Shown piece by piece: positions 24,201 to 37,600 of a DNA stretch of 64,000 nt. The stretch covers positions 653,501-717,500 of the forward strand of contig NC_064035.1 of assembly GCF_932526225.1 (NCBI RefSeq). Direction: 5' to 3'. The notes under the pieces were generated by a model that saw nothing but the letters and a program-made list of their open reading frames with translations, had not been told where the DNA came from and searched no databases. The DNA comes from Nematostella vectensis (Eukaryota > Cnidaria > Anthozoa > Actiniaria > Edwardsiidae). Made by a program: the position numbers and the translations under genes. Numbering within the stretch: the stretch's first letter is position 1; every line of letters begins with the position of its first letter.

Positions 24201-25103
24201 AGTGCTCAAGCTATGTTCAGGATCCTGTACATATTTTATGCACACAAGAACTAACTAGATTCCTTGGATAACTTGATTAATAGATTCTAACATAGAGCAT
24301 AGCGCTCGATAGATTGATATACCTTTTTTTCCGAGTATACTGTTTTATTTTTCCTAATGTTACTTTTTGGAATTTACATTCGGAAAAAAAATTATCGATT
24401 GTAACCTTTTGCAGGTTACACTCGTAAAACAAATTCCCGAATGTAACCCTGAAGCTTTTCCCGAATATAACCTCCAGTCCGATGTTGACTTTGCTTGGGA
24501 TAGTTTACGATACCAATAGTATTAAAAGTAATTTTCATTCCAATTCCCTTCAGCAATGCCACGTTAGTCTTTCGTTGCGGGCACTTGACTACTAACGCAG
24601 CGACCCGGGTTCGATTCCCGCTGATAGCCTATTTTTTTTTCTTTTTTTTTTTTTTAAATATCGATACTTAATTATACTGTTATTGGTGTGTCATGACATA
24701 AAAAGAAGGTATAGGGACATTTTTGTGTACTCTCAGCATCTTTGATGTGCTCATGCTTTGTTCAGGATCCTGTACATATTTTATGCACACAAGAACTAAC
24801 TAGATTCCTTGGATAACTTGATTAAGTAGATTCTAACATAGAGCATAGCGCTCGATAGATTGATATACCTTTTTTTCCGAGTATACTGTTTTATTTTTCC
24901 TAATGTTACTTTTTGGAATTTACATCCGGAAAAAAAAATATCGATTGTAACCTTTTGCAGGTTACACTCGTAAAACAAATTCCCGAATGTAACCCTGAAG
25001 CTTTTCCCGAATGTAACCTCCAGTCCGATGGTGACTTTGCTTGGGATAGTTTACGATACCAATAGTATTAAAAGTAATTTTCATTACAATTCCCTTCAGC
25101 AAT
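21278..25103 (+). repeat. Array block 6: seven-monomer haplotype, copy 1; tRNA-like starts 21278, 21828, 22375, 22920, 23467, 24014, 24558
   Basis: This block aligns with 28362-31639 at offset 7,084 bp up to the unit at 22920 and at about 6,536 bp from 24014 on, so it carries one extra monomer. The extra is the unit at 23467, near-identical to its neighbour at 22920. Shared private markers with copy 2 are ATTACGATTCCC (about 21809 and 28893), CTTGGTCTGTC (about 22497 and 29581), GAACAAACTAG (about 22609 and 29693), CTGTTATTGG (about 24678 and 31213) and TTTTTGTGTACTC (about 24722 and 31257). Confidence 0.8.
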
Positions 25104-28100
25104 GCCACGTTAGTCTTTCGTTGCGGGCACTTGACTACTAACGCAGCTACCCGGGTTCGATTCCCGCTGATAGCCCATTTTTTTTTTTTTTTTTAAATAT
25201 CGATACTTAATTATACTGTTCTTGGTGTGTCATGACATAAAAAAAGGTATAGGGACATTTTTATGTACTCTCAGCATCTTTGATGTGCTCAAGCTTTGTT
25301 CAGGATCCTGTACATATTTTATGCACACAAGAACTAACTAGATTCCTTGGATAACTTGATTAAGTAGATTCTAACATAGAGCATAGCGCTCGATAGATTG
25401 ATATACCTTTTTTTCCGAGTATACTGTTTTATTTTTCCTAATGTTACTTTTTGGAATTTACATTCCGAAAAAATATTATCGATTGTAACCTTTTGGAGGT
25501 TACACTCGTAAAACAAATTCCCGAATGTAACCCTGAAGCTTTTCCCGAATGTAACCTCCAGTCCGATGGTGACTTTGCTTGGGATAGTTTACGATACCAA
25601 TAGTATTAAAAGTAATTTTCATTACAATTCCCTTCAGCAATGCCACGTTAGTCTTTCGTTGCGGGCACTTGACTACTAACGCAGCGACCCGGGTTCGATT
25701 CCCGCTGATAGCCTATTTGTTTTTCTTTATTTTTTTTTAAATATCGATACTTAATTATACTGTTCTTGGTGTGTCATGACATAAAAAGAAGGTATAGGGA
25801 CATTTTTATGTACTCTCAGCATCTGTGATGTGCTCATGCTATGTTCAGGATCCTGTACATATTTTATGCACACAAGAACTAACTAGATTCCTTGGATAAC
25901 TTGATTAAGTAGATTCTAACATAGAGCATAGCGCTCGATAGATTGATATACCTTTTTTTCCGAGTATACTGTTTTATTTTTCCTAATGTTACTTTTTGGA
26001 ATTTACATCCGGAAAAAAAAATATCGATTGTAACCTTTTGCAGGTTACACTCGTAAAACAAATTCCCGAATGTAACCCTGAAGCTTTTCCCGAATGTAAC
26101 CTCCAGTCCGATGGTGACTTTGCTTGGGATAGTTTACGATACCAATAGTATTAAAAGTAATTTTCATTACAATTCCCTTCAGCAATGCCACGTTAGTCTT
26201 TCGTTGCGGGCACTTGACTACTAACGCAGCTACCCGGGTTCGATTCCCGCTGATAGCCCATTTTTTTTTTTTTTTTTAAATATCGATACTTAATTATACT
26301 GTTCTTGGTGTGTCATGACATAAAAAAAGGTATAGGGACATTTTTATGTACTCTCAGCATCTTTGATGTGCTCAAGCTTTGTTCAGGATCCTGTACATAT
26401 TTTATGCACACAAGAACTAACTAGATTCCTTGGATAACTTGATTAAGTAGATTCTAACATAGAGCATAGCGCTCGATAGATTGATATACCTTTTTTTCCG
26501 AGTATACTGTTTTATTTTTCCTAATGTTACTTTTTGGAATTTACATTCCGAAAAAATATTATCGATTGTAACCTTTTGGAGGTTACACTCGTAAAACAAA
26601 TTCCCGAATGTAACCCTGAAGCTTTTCCCGAATGTAACCTCCAGTCCGATGGTGACTTTGCTTGGGATAGTTTACGATACCAATAGTATTAAAAGTAATT
26701 TTCATTACAATTCCCTTCAGCAATGCCACGTTAGTCTTTCGTTGCGGGCACTTGACTACTAACGCAGCGACCCGGGTTCGATTCCCGCTGATAGCCTATT
26801 TGTTTTTCTTTATTTTTTTTTAAATATCGATACTTAATTATACTGTTCTTGGTGTGTCATGACATAAAAAGAAGGTATAGGGACATTTTTATGTACTCTC
26901 AGCATCTGTGATGTGCTCATGCTATGTTCAGGATCCTGTACATATTTTATGCACACAAGAACTAACTAGATTCCTTGGATAACTTGATTAAGTAGATTCT
27001 AACATAGAGCATAGCGCTCGATAGATTGATATACCTTTTTTTCCGAGTATACTGTTTTATTTTTCCTAATGTTACTTTTTTGAATTTACATCCGGAAAAA
27101 AAAATATCGATTGTAACCTTTTGCAGGTTACACTCGTAAAACAAATTCCCGAATGTAACCCTGAAGCTTTTCCCGAATGTAACCTCCAGTCCGATGGTGA
27201 CTTTGCTTGGGATAGTTTACGATACCAATAGTATTTAAAGTAATTTTCATTACGATTCCCTTCAGCAATGCCACGTTAGTCTTTCGTTGCGGGCACTTGA
27301 CTACTAACGCAGCGACCCGGGTTCGATTCCCGCTGATAGCCTATTTTTGTTCTCTTCATTTTTTTTTAAAATATCGATACTTAATTATACTGTTCTTGGT
27401 GTGTCATGACATAAAAAGAAGGTATAGGGACATTTTTATGTACTCTCAGCATCTTTGATGTGCTCATGCTATGTTCAGGATCCTGTACATATTTTATGCA
27501 CACAAGAACTAACTAGATTCCTTGGATAACTTGATTAAGTAGATTTTAACATAGAGCATAGCGCTCGATAGATTGATATACCTTTTTTTCCGAGTATACT
27601 GTTTTATTTTTCCTAATGTTACTTTTTGGAATTTACATTCGGAAAAAAAATTATCGATTGTAACCTTTTGGAGGTTACACTCGTAAAACAAATTCCCGAA
27701 TGTAACCCTGAAGCTTTTCCCGAATGTAACCTCCAGTCCGATGGTGACTTTGCTTGGGATAGTTTACGATACCAATAGTATTTAAAGTAATTTCCATTAC
27801 AATTCCCTTCAGCAATGCCACGTTAATCTTTCGTTGCGGGCACTTGACTACTAACGCAGCGACCCGGGTTCGATTCCCGCTGATAGCCTATTTTTTTTTC
27901 TTTTTCTTTTTTTTAATATCGATACTTAATTATACTGTTCTTGGTGTGTCATGACATAAAAAGAAGGTATAGGGACATTTTTATGTACTCTCAGCATCTT
28001 TGATGTGCTCATGCTATGTTCAGGATCCTGTACATATTTTATGCACACAAGAACTAACTAGATTCCTTGGATAACTTGATTAAGTAGATTCTAACATAGA

Positions 28101-28361
28101 GCATAGCGCTCGATAGATTGATATACCTTTTTTTCCGAGTATACTGTTTTATTTTTCCTAATGTTACTTTTTGGAATTTACATTCGGAAAAAAAATTATC
28201 GATTGTAACCTTTTGGAGGTTACACTCGTAAAACAAATTCCCGAATGTAACCCTGAAGCTTTTCCCGAATGTAACCTCCAGTCCGATGGTGACTTTGCTT
28301 GGGATAGTTTACGATACCAATAGTATTAAAAGTAATTTTCATTACAATTCCCTTCAGCGAT
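25104..28361 (+). repeat. Array block 7: dimer duplication; tRNA-like starts 25104, 25642, 26187, 26725, 27270, 27817
   Basis: Units 25104-26186 and 26187-27269 form a 1,083-bp dimer duplicated in tandem: a pure-T GCCCA unit followed by a TTTGTTTTTCTTTA unit, both with CATTCCGAAAAAATATTATC in the module. Units 27270 and 27817 resemble 21828 and 22375 and lead into the second copy of the seven-monomer haplotype. Confidence 0.8.
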
Positions 28362-31300
28362 GCCACGTTAGTCTTTCGTTGCGGGCACTTGACTACTAAC
28401 GCAGCGACCCGGGTTCGATTCCCGCTGATAGCCTTTTTTTTTCTTTTCTTTTTTTTTTTTTTTAAATATCGATACTTAATTATACTGTTCTTGGTGTGTC
28501 ATGACATAAAAAGAAGGTATAGGGACATTTTTATGTACTCTCAGCATCTGTGATGTGCTCATGCTATGTTCAGGATCCTGTACATATTTTATGCACACAA
28601 GAACTAACTAGATTCCTTGGATAACTTGATTAAGTAGATTCTAACATAGAGCATAGCGCTCGATAGATTGATATACCTTTTTTTCCGAGTATACTGTTTT
28701 ATTTTTCCTAATGTTACTTTTTTGAATTTACATCCGGAAAAAAAAATATCGATTGTAACCTTTTGCAGGTTACACTCGTAAAACAAATTCCCGAATGTAA
28801 CCCTGAAGCTTTTCCCGAATGTAACCTCCAGTCCGATATTGACTTTGCTTGGGATAGTTTACGATACCAATAGTATTTAAAGTAATTTTCATTACGATTC
28901 CCTTCAGCAATGCCACGTTAGTCTTTCGTTGCGGGCACTTGACTACTAACGCAGCGACCCGGGTTCGATTCCCGCTGATAGCCTATTTTTGTTCTCTTCA
29001 TTTTTTTTTAAAATATCGATACTTAATTATACTGTTCTTGGTGTGTCATGACATAAAAAGAAGGTATAGGGACATTTTTATGTACTCTCAGCATCTTTGA
29101 TGTGCTCATGCTATGTTCAGGATCCTGTACATATTTTATGCACACAAGAACTAACTAGATTCCTTGGATAACTTGATTAAGTAGATTTTAACATAGAGCA
29201 TAGCGCTCGATAGATTGATATACCTTTTTTTCCGAGTATACTGTTTTATTTTTCCTAATGTTACTTTTTGGAATTTACATTCGGAAAAAAAATTATCGAT
29301 TGTAACCTTTTGGAGGTTACACTCGTAAAACAAATTCCCGAATGTAACCCTGAAGCTTTTCCCGAATGTAACCTCCAGTCCGATGGTGACTTTGCTTGGG
29401 ATAGTTTACGATACCAATAGTATTTAAAGTAATTTCCATTACAATTCCCTTCAGCAATGCCACGTTAATCTTTCGTTGCGGGCACTTGACTACTAACGCA
29501 GCGACCCGGGTTCGATTCCCGCTGATAGCCTATTTTTTTTTCTTTTTCTTTTTTTTAATATCGATACTTAATTATACTGTTCTTGGTCTGTCATGACATA
29601 AAAAGAAGGTATAGGGACATTTTTATGTACTCTCAGCATCTGTGAAGTGCTCAAGCTATGTTCAGGATCCTGTACATATTTTATGCACACAAGAACAAAC
29701 TAGATTCCTTGGATAACTTGATTAAGTAGATTCTAACATAGAGTATAGCGCTCGATAGATTGATATACCTTTTTTTCCGAGTATACTGTTTTATTTTTCC
29801 TAATGTGACTTTTTTGAATTTACATCCGGAAAAAAAAATATCGATTGTAACCTTTTGCAGGTTACACTCGTAAAACAAATTCCCGAATGTAACCCTGAAG
29901 CTTTTCCCGAATGTAACCTCCAGTCCGATGGTGACTTTGCTTAGGATAGTTTACGATACCAATAGTATTAAAAGTAATTTTCATTACAATTCCCTTCAGC
30001 AATGCTACGTTAGTCTTTCGTTGCGGGCACTTGACTACTAACGCAGCGACCCGGGTTCTATTCCCGTTGATAGCCTATTTTTGTTTTCTTCCTTTTTTTT
30101 TAAATATCGATACTTAATTATACTGTTCTTGGTGTGTCATGACATAAAAAGAAGGTATAGGGACATTTTTATGTACTCTCAGCATCTTTGATGTGCTCAT
30201 GCTATGTTCAGGATCCTGTACATATTTTATGCACACAAGAACTAACTAGATTCCTTGGATAACTTGATTAAGTAGATTTTAACATAGAGCATAGCGCTCG
30301 ATAGATTGATATACCTTTTTTTCCGAGTATACTGTTTTATTTTTCCTAATGTTACTTTTTGGAATTTACATTCGGAAAAAAAATTATCGATTGTAACCTT
30401 TTGGAGGTTACACTCGTAAAACAAATTCCCGAATGTAACCCTGAAGCTTTTCCCGAATGTAACCTCCAGTCCGATGGTGACTTTGCTTGGGATAGTTTAC
30501 GATACCAATAGTATTAAAAGTAATTTCCATTACAATTCCCTTCAGCAATGCCACGTTAATCTTTCGTTGCGGGCACTTGACTACTAACGCAGCGACCCGG
30601 GTTCGATTCCCGCTGATAGCCTATTTTTTTTTCTTTTTCTTTTTTTAAATATCGATACTTAATTATACTGTTCTTGGTGTGTCATGACATAAAAAGAAGG
30701 TATAGGGACATCTTTATGTACTCTCAGCATCTGTGAAGTGCTCAAGCTATGTTCAGGATCCTGTACATATTTTATGCACACAAGAACTAACTAGATTCCT
30801 TGGATAACTTGATTAAGTAGATTCTAACATAGAGCATAGCGCTCGATAGATTGATATACCTTTTTTTCCGAGTATACTGTTTTATTTTTCCTAATGTTAC
30901 TTTTTGGAATTTACATTCGGAAAAAAAATTATCGATTGTAACCTTTTGCAGGTTACACTCGTAAAACAAATTCCCGAATGTAACCCTGAAGCTTTTCCCG
31001 AATATAACCTCCAGTCCGATGGTGACTTTGCTTGGGATAGTTTACGATACCAATAGTATTAAAAGTAATTTTCATTCCAATTCCCTTCAGCAATGCCACG
31101 TTAGTCTTTCGTTGCGGGCACTTGACTACTAACGCAGCGACCCGGGTTCGATTCCCGCTGATAGCCTATTTTTTTTTCTTTTTTTTTTTTTAAATATCGA
31201 TACTTAATTATACTGTTATTGGTGTGTCATGACATAAAAAGAAGGTATAGGGACATTTTTGTGTACTCTCAGCATCTTTGATGTGCTCATGCTTTGTTCA

Positions 31301-31639
31301 GGATCCTGTACATATTTTATGCACACAAGAACTAACTAGATTCCTTGGATAACTTGATTAAGTAGATTCTAACATAGAGCATAGCGCTCGATAGATTGAT
31401 ATACCTTTTTTTCCGAGTATACTGTTTTATTTTTCCTAATGTTACTTTTTGGAATTTACATCCGGAAAAAAAAATATCGATTGTAACCTTTTGCAGGTTA
31501 CACTCGTAAAACAAATTCCCGAATGTAACCCTGAAGCTTTTCCCGAATGTAACCTCCAGTCCGATGGTGACTTTGCTTGGGATAGTTTACGATACCAATA
31601 GTATTAAAAGTAATTTTCATTACAATTCCCTTCAGCAAT
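28362..31639 (+). repeat. Array block 8: seven-monomer haplotype, copy 2; tRNA-like starts 28362, 28912, 29459, 30004, 30550, 31095
   Basis: This block matches 57648-60926 at a nearly constant offset of 29,286-29,288 bp over six monomers, sharing CAGCGATGCC before the tRNA-like segment (28356 and 57642) and ATTACGATTCCC. The seventh member is the GCCCA pure-T unit at 31640, matching 62564. The constant offset over more than 3 kb indicates a block copied as a whole. Confidence 0.8.
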
Positions 31640-34600
31640 GCCACGTTAGTCTTTCGTTGCGGGCACTTGACTACTAACGCAGCTACCCGGGTTCGATTCC
31701 CGCTGATAGCCCATTTTTTTTTTTTTTTAAATATCGATACTTAATTATACTGTTCTTGGTGTGTCATGACATAAAAAAAGGTATAGGGACATTTTTATGT
31801 ACTCACAGCATCTTTGATGTGCTCAAGCTTTGTTCAGGATCCTGTACATATTTTATGCACACAAGAACTAACTAGATTCCTTGGATAACTTGATTAAGTA
31901 GATTCTAACATAGAGCATAGCGCTCGATAGATTGATATACCTTTTTTTCCGAGTATACTGTTTTATTTTTCCTAATGTTACTTTTTGGAATTTACATTCC
32001 GAAAAAATATTATCGATTGTAACCTTTTGGAGGTTACACTCGTAAAACAAATTCCCGAATGTAACCCTGAAGCTTTTCCCGAATGTAACCTCCAGTCCGA
32101 TGGTGACTTTGCTTGGGATAGTTTACGATAGCAATAGTATTAAAAGTAATTTTCATTACAATTCCCTTCAGCAATGCCACGTTAGTCTTTCGTTGCGGGC
32201 ACTTGACTACTAACGCAGCGACCCGGGTTCGATTCCCGCTGATAGCCTATTTTTTTTCTTAATTTTTTTTTAAAATATCGATACTTAATTATACTGTTCT
32301 TGGTGTGTCATGACATAAAAAGAAGGTATAGGGACATTTTTATGTACTCTCAGCATCTTTGATGTGCTCATGCTTTGTTCAGGATCCTGTACATATTTTA
32401 TGCACACAAGAACTAACTAGATTCCTTGGATAACTTGATTAAGTAGATTCTAACATAGAGCATAGCGCTCGATAGATTGATATACCTTTTTTTCCGAGTA
32501 TACTGTTTTATTTTTCCTAATGTTACTTTTTTAAATTTACATCCGGAAAAAAAATATCGATTGTAACCTTTTGCAGGTTACACTCGTAAAACAAATTCCC
32601 GAATGTAACCCTGAAGCTTTTCCCGAATGTAACCTCCAGTCCGATGGTGACTTTGCTTGGGATAGTTTACGATACCAATAGTATTAAAAGTAATTTTCAT
32701 TACAATTCCCTTCAGCAATGCCACGTTAGTCTTTCGTTGCGGGCACTTGACTACTAACGCAGCGACCCGGGTTCGATTCCCGCTGATAGCCTATTTTTGT
32801 TTTCTTCATTTTTTTTTTTTTAAATATCGATACTTAATTATACTGTTCTTGGTGTGTCATGACATAAAAAGAAGGTATAGGGACATTTTTATGTACTCTC
32901 AGCATCTTTGATGTGCTCATGCTATGTTCAGGATCCTGTACATATTAAATGCACACAAGAACTAACTAGATTCCTTGGATAACTTGATTAAGTAGATTCT
33001 AACATAGAGCATAGCGCTCGATAGATTGATATACCTTTTTTTCCGAGTATACTGTTTTATTTTTCCTAATGTTACTTTTTTGAATTTACATCCGGAAAAA
33101 AAAATATCGATTGTAACCTTTTGCAGGTTACACTCCTAAAACAAATTCCCGAATGTAACCCTGAAGCTTTTCCCGAATGTAACCTCCAGTCCGATGGTGA
33201 CTTTGCTTAGGATAGTTTACGATACCATTAGTATTAAAAGTAATTTTCATTACAATTCCCTTCAACAATGCTACGTTAGTGTTTCGTTGCGGGCACTTGA
33301 CTACTAACGCAGCGACCCGGGTTCTATTCCCGTTGATAGCCTATTTTTGTTTTCTTCATTTTTTTTTTAAATATCGATACTTAATTATACTGTTCTTGGT
33401 GTGTCATGACATAAAAAGAAGGTATAGGGACATTTTTATGTACTCTCAGCATCTTTGATGTGCTCATGCTATGTTCAGGATCCTGTACATATTTTATGCA
33501 CACAAGAACTAACTAGATTCCTTGGATAACTTGATTAAGTAGATTTTAACATAGAGCATAGCGCTCGATAGATTGATATACCTTTTTTTCCGAGTATACT
33601 GTTTTATTTTTCCTAATGTTACTTTTTGGAATTTACATTCGGAAAAAAAATTATCGATTGTAACCTTTCGGAGGTTACACTCGTAAAACAAATTCCCGAA
33701 TGTAACCCTGAAGCTTTTCCCGAATGTAACCTCCAGTCCGATGGTGACTTTGCTTGGGATAGTTTACGATACCAATAGTATTAAAAGTAATTTCCATTAC
33801 AATTCCCTTCAGCAATGCCACGTTAATCTTTCGTTGCGGGCACTTGACTACTATCGCAGCGACCCGGGCTCGATTCCCGCTGATAGCCTATTTTTTTTTC
33901 TTTTTCTTTTTTTAAATATCGATACTTAATTATACTGTTCTTGGTGTGTCATGACATAAAAAGAAGGTATAGGGACATCTTTATGTACTCTCAGCATCTG
34001 TGAAGTGCTCAAGCTATGTTCAGGATCCTGTACATATTTTATGCACACAAGAACTAACTAGATTCCTTGGATAACTTGATTAAGTAGATTCTAACATAGA
34101 GCATAGCGCTCGATAGATTGATATACCTTTTTTTCCGAGTATACTGTTTTATTTTTCCTAATGTTACTTTTTGGAATTTACATTCGGAAAAAAAATTATC
34201 GATTGTAACCTTTTGAAGGTTACACTCGTAATACAAATTCCCGAATGTAACCCTGAAGCTTTTCCCGAATGTAACCTCCAGTCCGATGGTGACTTTGCTT
34301 GGGATAGTTTACGATACCAATAGTATTAAAAGTAATTTTCATTCCAATTCCCTTCAGCAATGCCACGTTAGTCTTTCGTTGCGGGCACTTGACTACTAAC
34401 GCAGCTACCCGGGTTCGATTCCCGCTGATAGCCTATTTTTTTTCTTTATTTTTTTTTAAATATCGATACTTAATTATACTGTTCTTGGTGTGTCATGACA
34501 TAAAAAGAAGGTATAGGGACATTTTTATGTACTCTCAGCATCTTTGATGTGCTCATGCTTTGTTCAGGATCCTGTACATATTTTATGCACACAAGAACTA

Positions 34601-37600
34601 ACTAGATTCCTTGGATAACTTGATTAAGTAGATTCTAACATAGAGCATAGCGCTCGATAGATTGATATACCTTTTTTTCCGAGTATACTGTTTTATTTTT
34701 CCTAATGTTACTTTTTTAAATTTACATCCGGAAAAAAAATATCGATTGTAACCTTTTGCAGGTTACACTCGTAAAACAAATTCCCGAATGTAACCCTGAA
34801 GCTTTTCCCGAATGTAACCTCCAGTCCGATGGTGACTTTGCTTGGGATAGTTTACGATACCAATAGTATTAAAAGTAATTTTCATTACAATTCCCTTCAG
34901 CAATGCCACGTTAGTCTTTCGTTGCGGGCACTTGACTACTAACGCAGCGACCCGGGTTCGATTCCCGCTGATAGCCTATTTTTGTTTTCTTCATTTTTTT
35001 TTTTTTTAAATATCGATACTTAATTATACTGTTCTTGGTGTGTCATGACATAAAAAGAAGGTATAGGGACATTTTTATGTACTCTCAGCATCTTTGATGT
35101 GCTCATGCTATGTTCAGGATCCTGTACATATTTTATGCACACAAGAACTAACTAGATTCCTTGGATAACTTGATTAAGTAGATTCTAACATAGAGCATAG
35201 CGCTCGATAGATTGATATACCTTTTTTTCCGAGTATACTGTTTTATTTTTCCTAATGTTACTTTTTTGAATTTACATCCGGAAAAAAAAATATCGATTGT
35301 AACCTTTTGCAGGTTACACTCCTAAAACAAATTCCCGAATGTAACCCTGAAGCTTTTCCCGAATGTAACCTCCAGTCCGATGGTGACTTTGCTTAGGATA
35401 GTTTACGATACCATTAGTATTAAAAGTAATTTTCATTACAATTCCCTTCAGCAATGCTACGTTAGTCTTTCGTTGCGGGCACTTGACTACTAACGCAGCG
35501 ACCCGGATTCTATTCCCGTTGATAGCCTATTTTTGTTTTCTTCATTTTTTTTTTAAATATCGATACTTAATTATACTGTTCTTGGTGTGTCATGACATAA
35601 AAAGAAGGTATAGGGACATTTTTATGTACTCTCAGCATCTTTGATGTGCTCATGCTATGTTCAGTATTTTGTACATATTTTATGCACACAAGAACTAACT
35701 AGATTCCTTGGATAACTTGATTAAGTAGATTTTAACATAGAGCATAGCGCTCGATAGATTGATATACCTTTTTTTCCGAGTATACTGTTTTATTTTTCCT
35801 AATGTTACTTTTTGGAATTTACATTCGGAAAAAAAATTATCGATTGTAACCTTTTGGAGGTTACACTCGTAAAACAAATTCCCGAATGTAACCCTGAAGC
35901 TTTTCCCGAATGTAACCTCCAGTCCGATGGTGACTTTGCTTGGGATAGTTTACGATACCAATAGTATTAAAAGTAATTTCCATTACAATTCCCTTCAGCA
36001 ATGCCACGTTAATCTTTCGTTGCGGGCACTTGACTACTATCGCAGCGACCCGGGCTCGATTCCCGCTGATAGCCTATTTTTTTTTCTTTTTCTTTTTTTA
36101 AATATCGATACTTAATTATACTGTTCTTGGTGTGTCATGACATAAAAAGAAGGTATAGGGACATCTTTATGTACTCTCAGCATCTGTGAAGTGCTCAAGC
36201 TATGTTCAGGATCCTGTACATATTTTATGCACACAAGAACTAACTAGATTCCTTGGATAACTTGATTAAGTAGATTCTAACATAGAGCATAGCGCTCGAT
36301 AGATTGATATACCTTTTTTTCCGAGTATACTGTTTTATTTTTCCTAATGTTACTTTTTGGAATTTACATTCGGAAAAAAAATTATCGATTGTAACCTTTT
36401 GAAGGTTACACTCGTAAAACAAATTCCCGAATGTAACCCTGAAGCTTTTCCCGAATGTAACCTCCAGTCCGATGGTGACTTTGCTTGGGATAGTTTACGA
36501 TACCAATAGTATTAAAAGTAATTTTCATTCCAATTCCCTTCAGCAATGCCACGTTAGTCTTTCGTTGCGGGCACTTGACTACTAACGCAGCGACCCGGGT
36601 TCGATTCCCGCTGATAGCCTATTTTTTTTTCTTTTTTTTTTTTTAAATATTGATACTTAATTATACTGTTCTTGGTGTGTCATGACATAAAAAGAAGGTA
36701 TAGGGACATTTTTATGTACTCTCAGCATCTTTGATGTGCTCATGCTTTGTTCAGGATCCTGTACATATTTTATGCACACAAGAACTAACTAGATTCCTTG
36801 GATAACTTGATTAATTAGATTCTAACATAGAGCATAGCGCTCGATAGATTGATATACCTTTTTTTCCGAGTATACTGTTTTATTTTTCCTAATGTTACTT
36901 TTTGGAATTTACATTCGGAAAAAATATTATCGATTGTAACCTTTTGGAGGTTACACTCGTAAAACAAATTTTCGAATGTAACCCTGAAGCTTTTCCCGAA
37001 TGTAACCTCCAGTCCGATGGTGACTTTGCTTGGGATAGTTTACGATACCAATAGTATTAAAAGTAATTTTCATTACAATTCCCTTCAGCAATGCCACGTT
37101 AGTCTTTCGTTGCGGGCACTTGACTACTAACGCAGCTACCCGGGTTCGATTCAAGCTGATAGCCTATTTTTTTTCTTTATTTTTTTTTTAAATATCGATA
37201 CTTAATTATACTGTTCTTGGTGTGTCATGACATAAAAAGAAGGTATAGGGACATTTTTATGTACTCTCAGCATCTTTGATGTGCTCATGCTTTGTTCAGG
37301 ATCCTGTACATATTTTATGCACACAAGAACTAACTAGATTCCTTGCATAACTTGATTAAGTAGATTCTAACATAGAGCATAGCGCTCGATAGATTGATAT
37401 ACCTTTTTTTCCGAGTATACTGTTTTATTTTTCCTAATGTTACTTTTTTAAATTTACATCCGGAAAAAAAATATCGATTGTAACCTTTTGCAGGTTACAC
37501 TCGTAAAACAAATTCCCGAATGTAACCCTGAAGCTTTTCCCGAATGTAACCTCCAGTCCGATGGTGACTTTGCTTGGGATAGTTTACGATACCAATAGTA

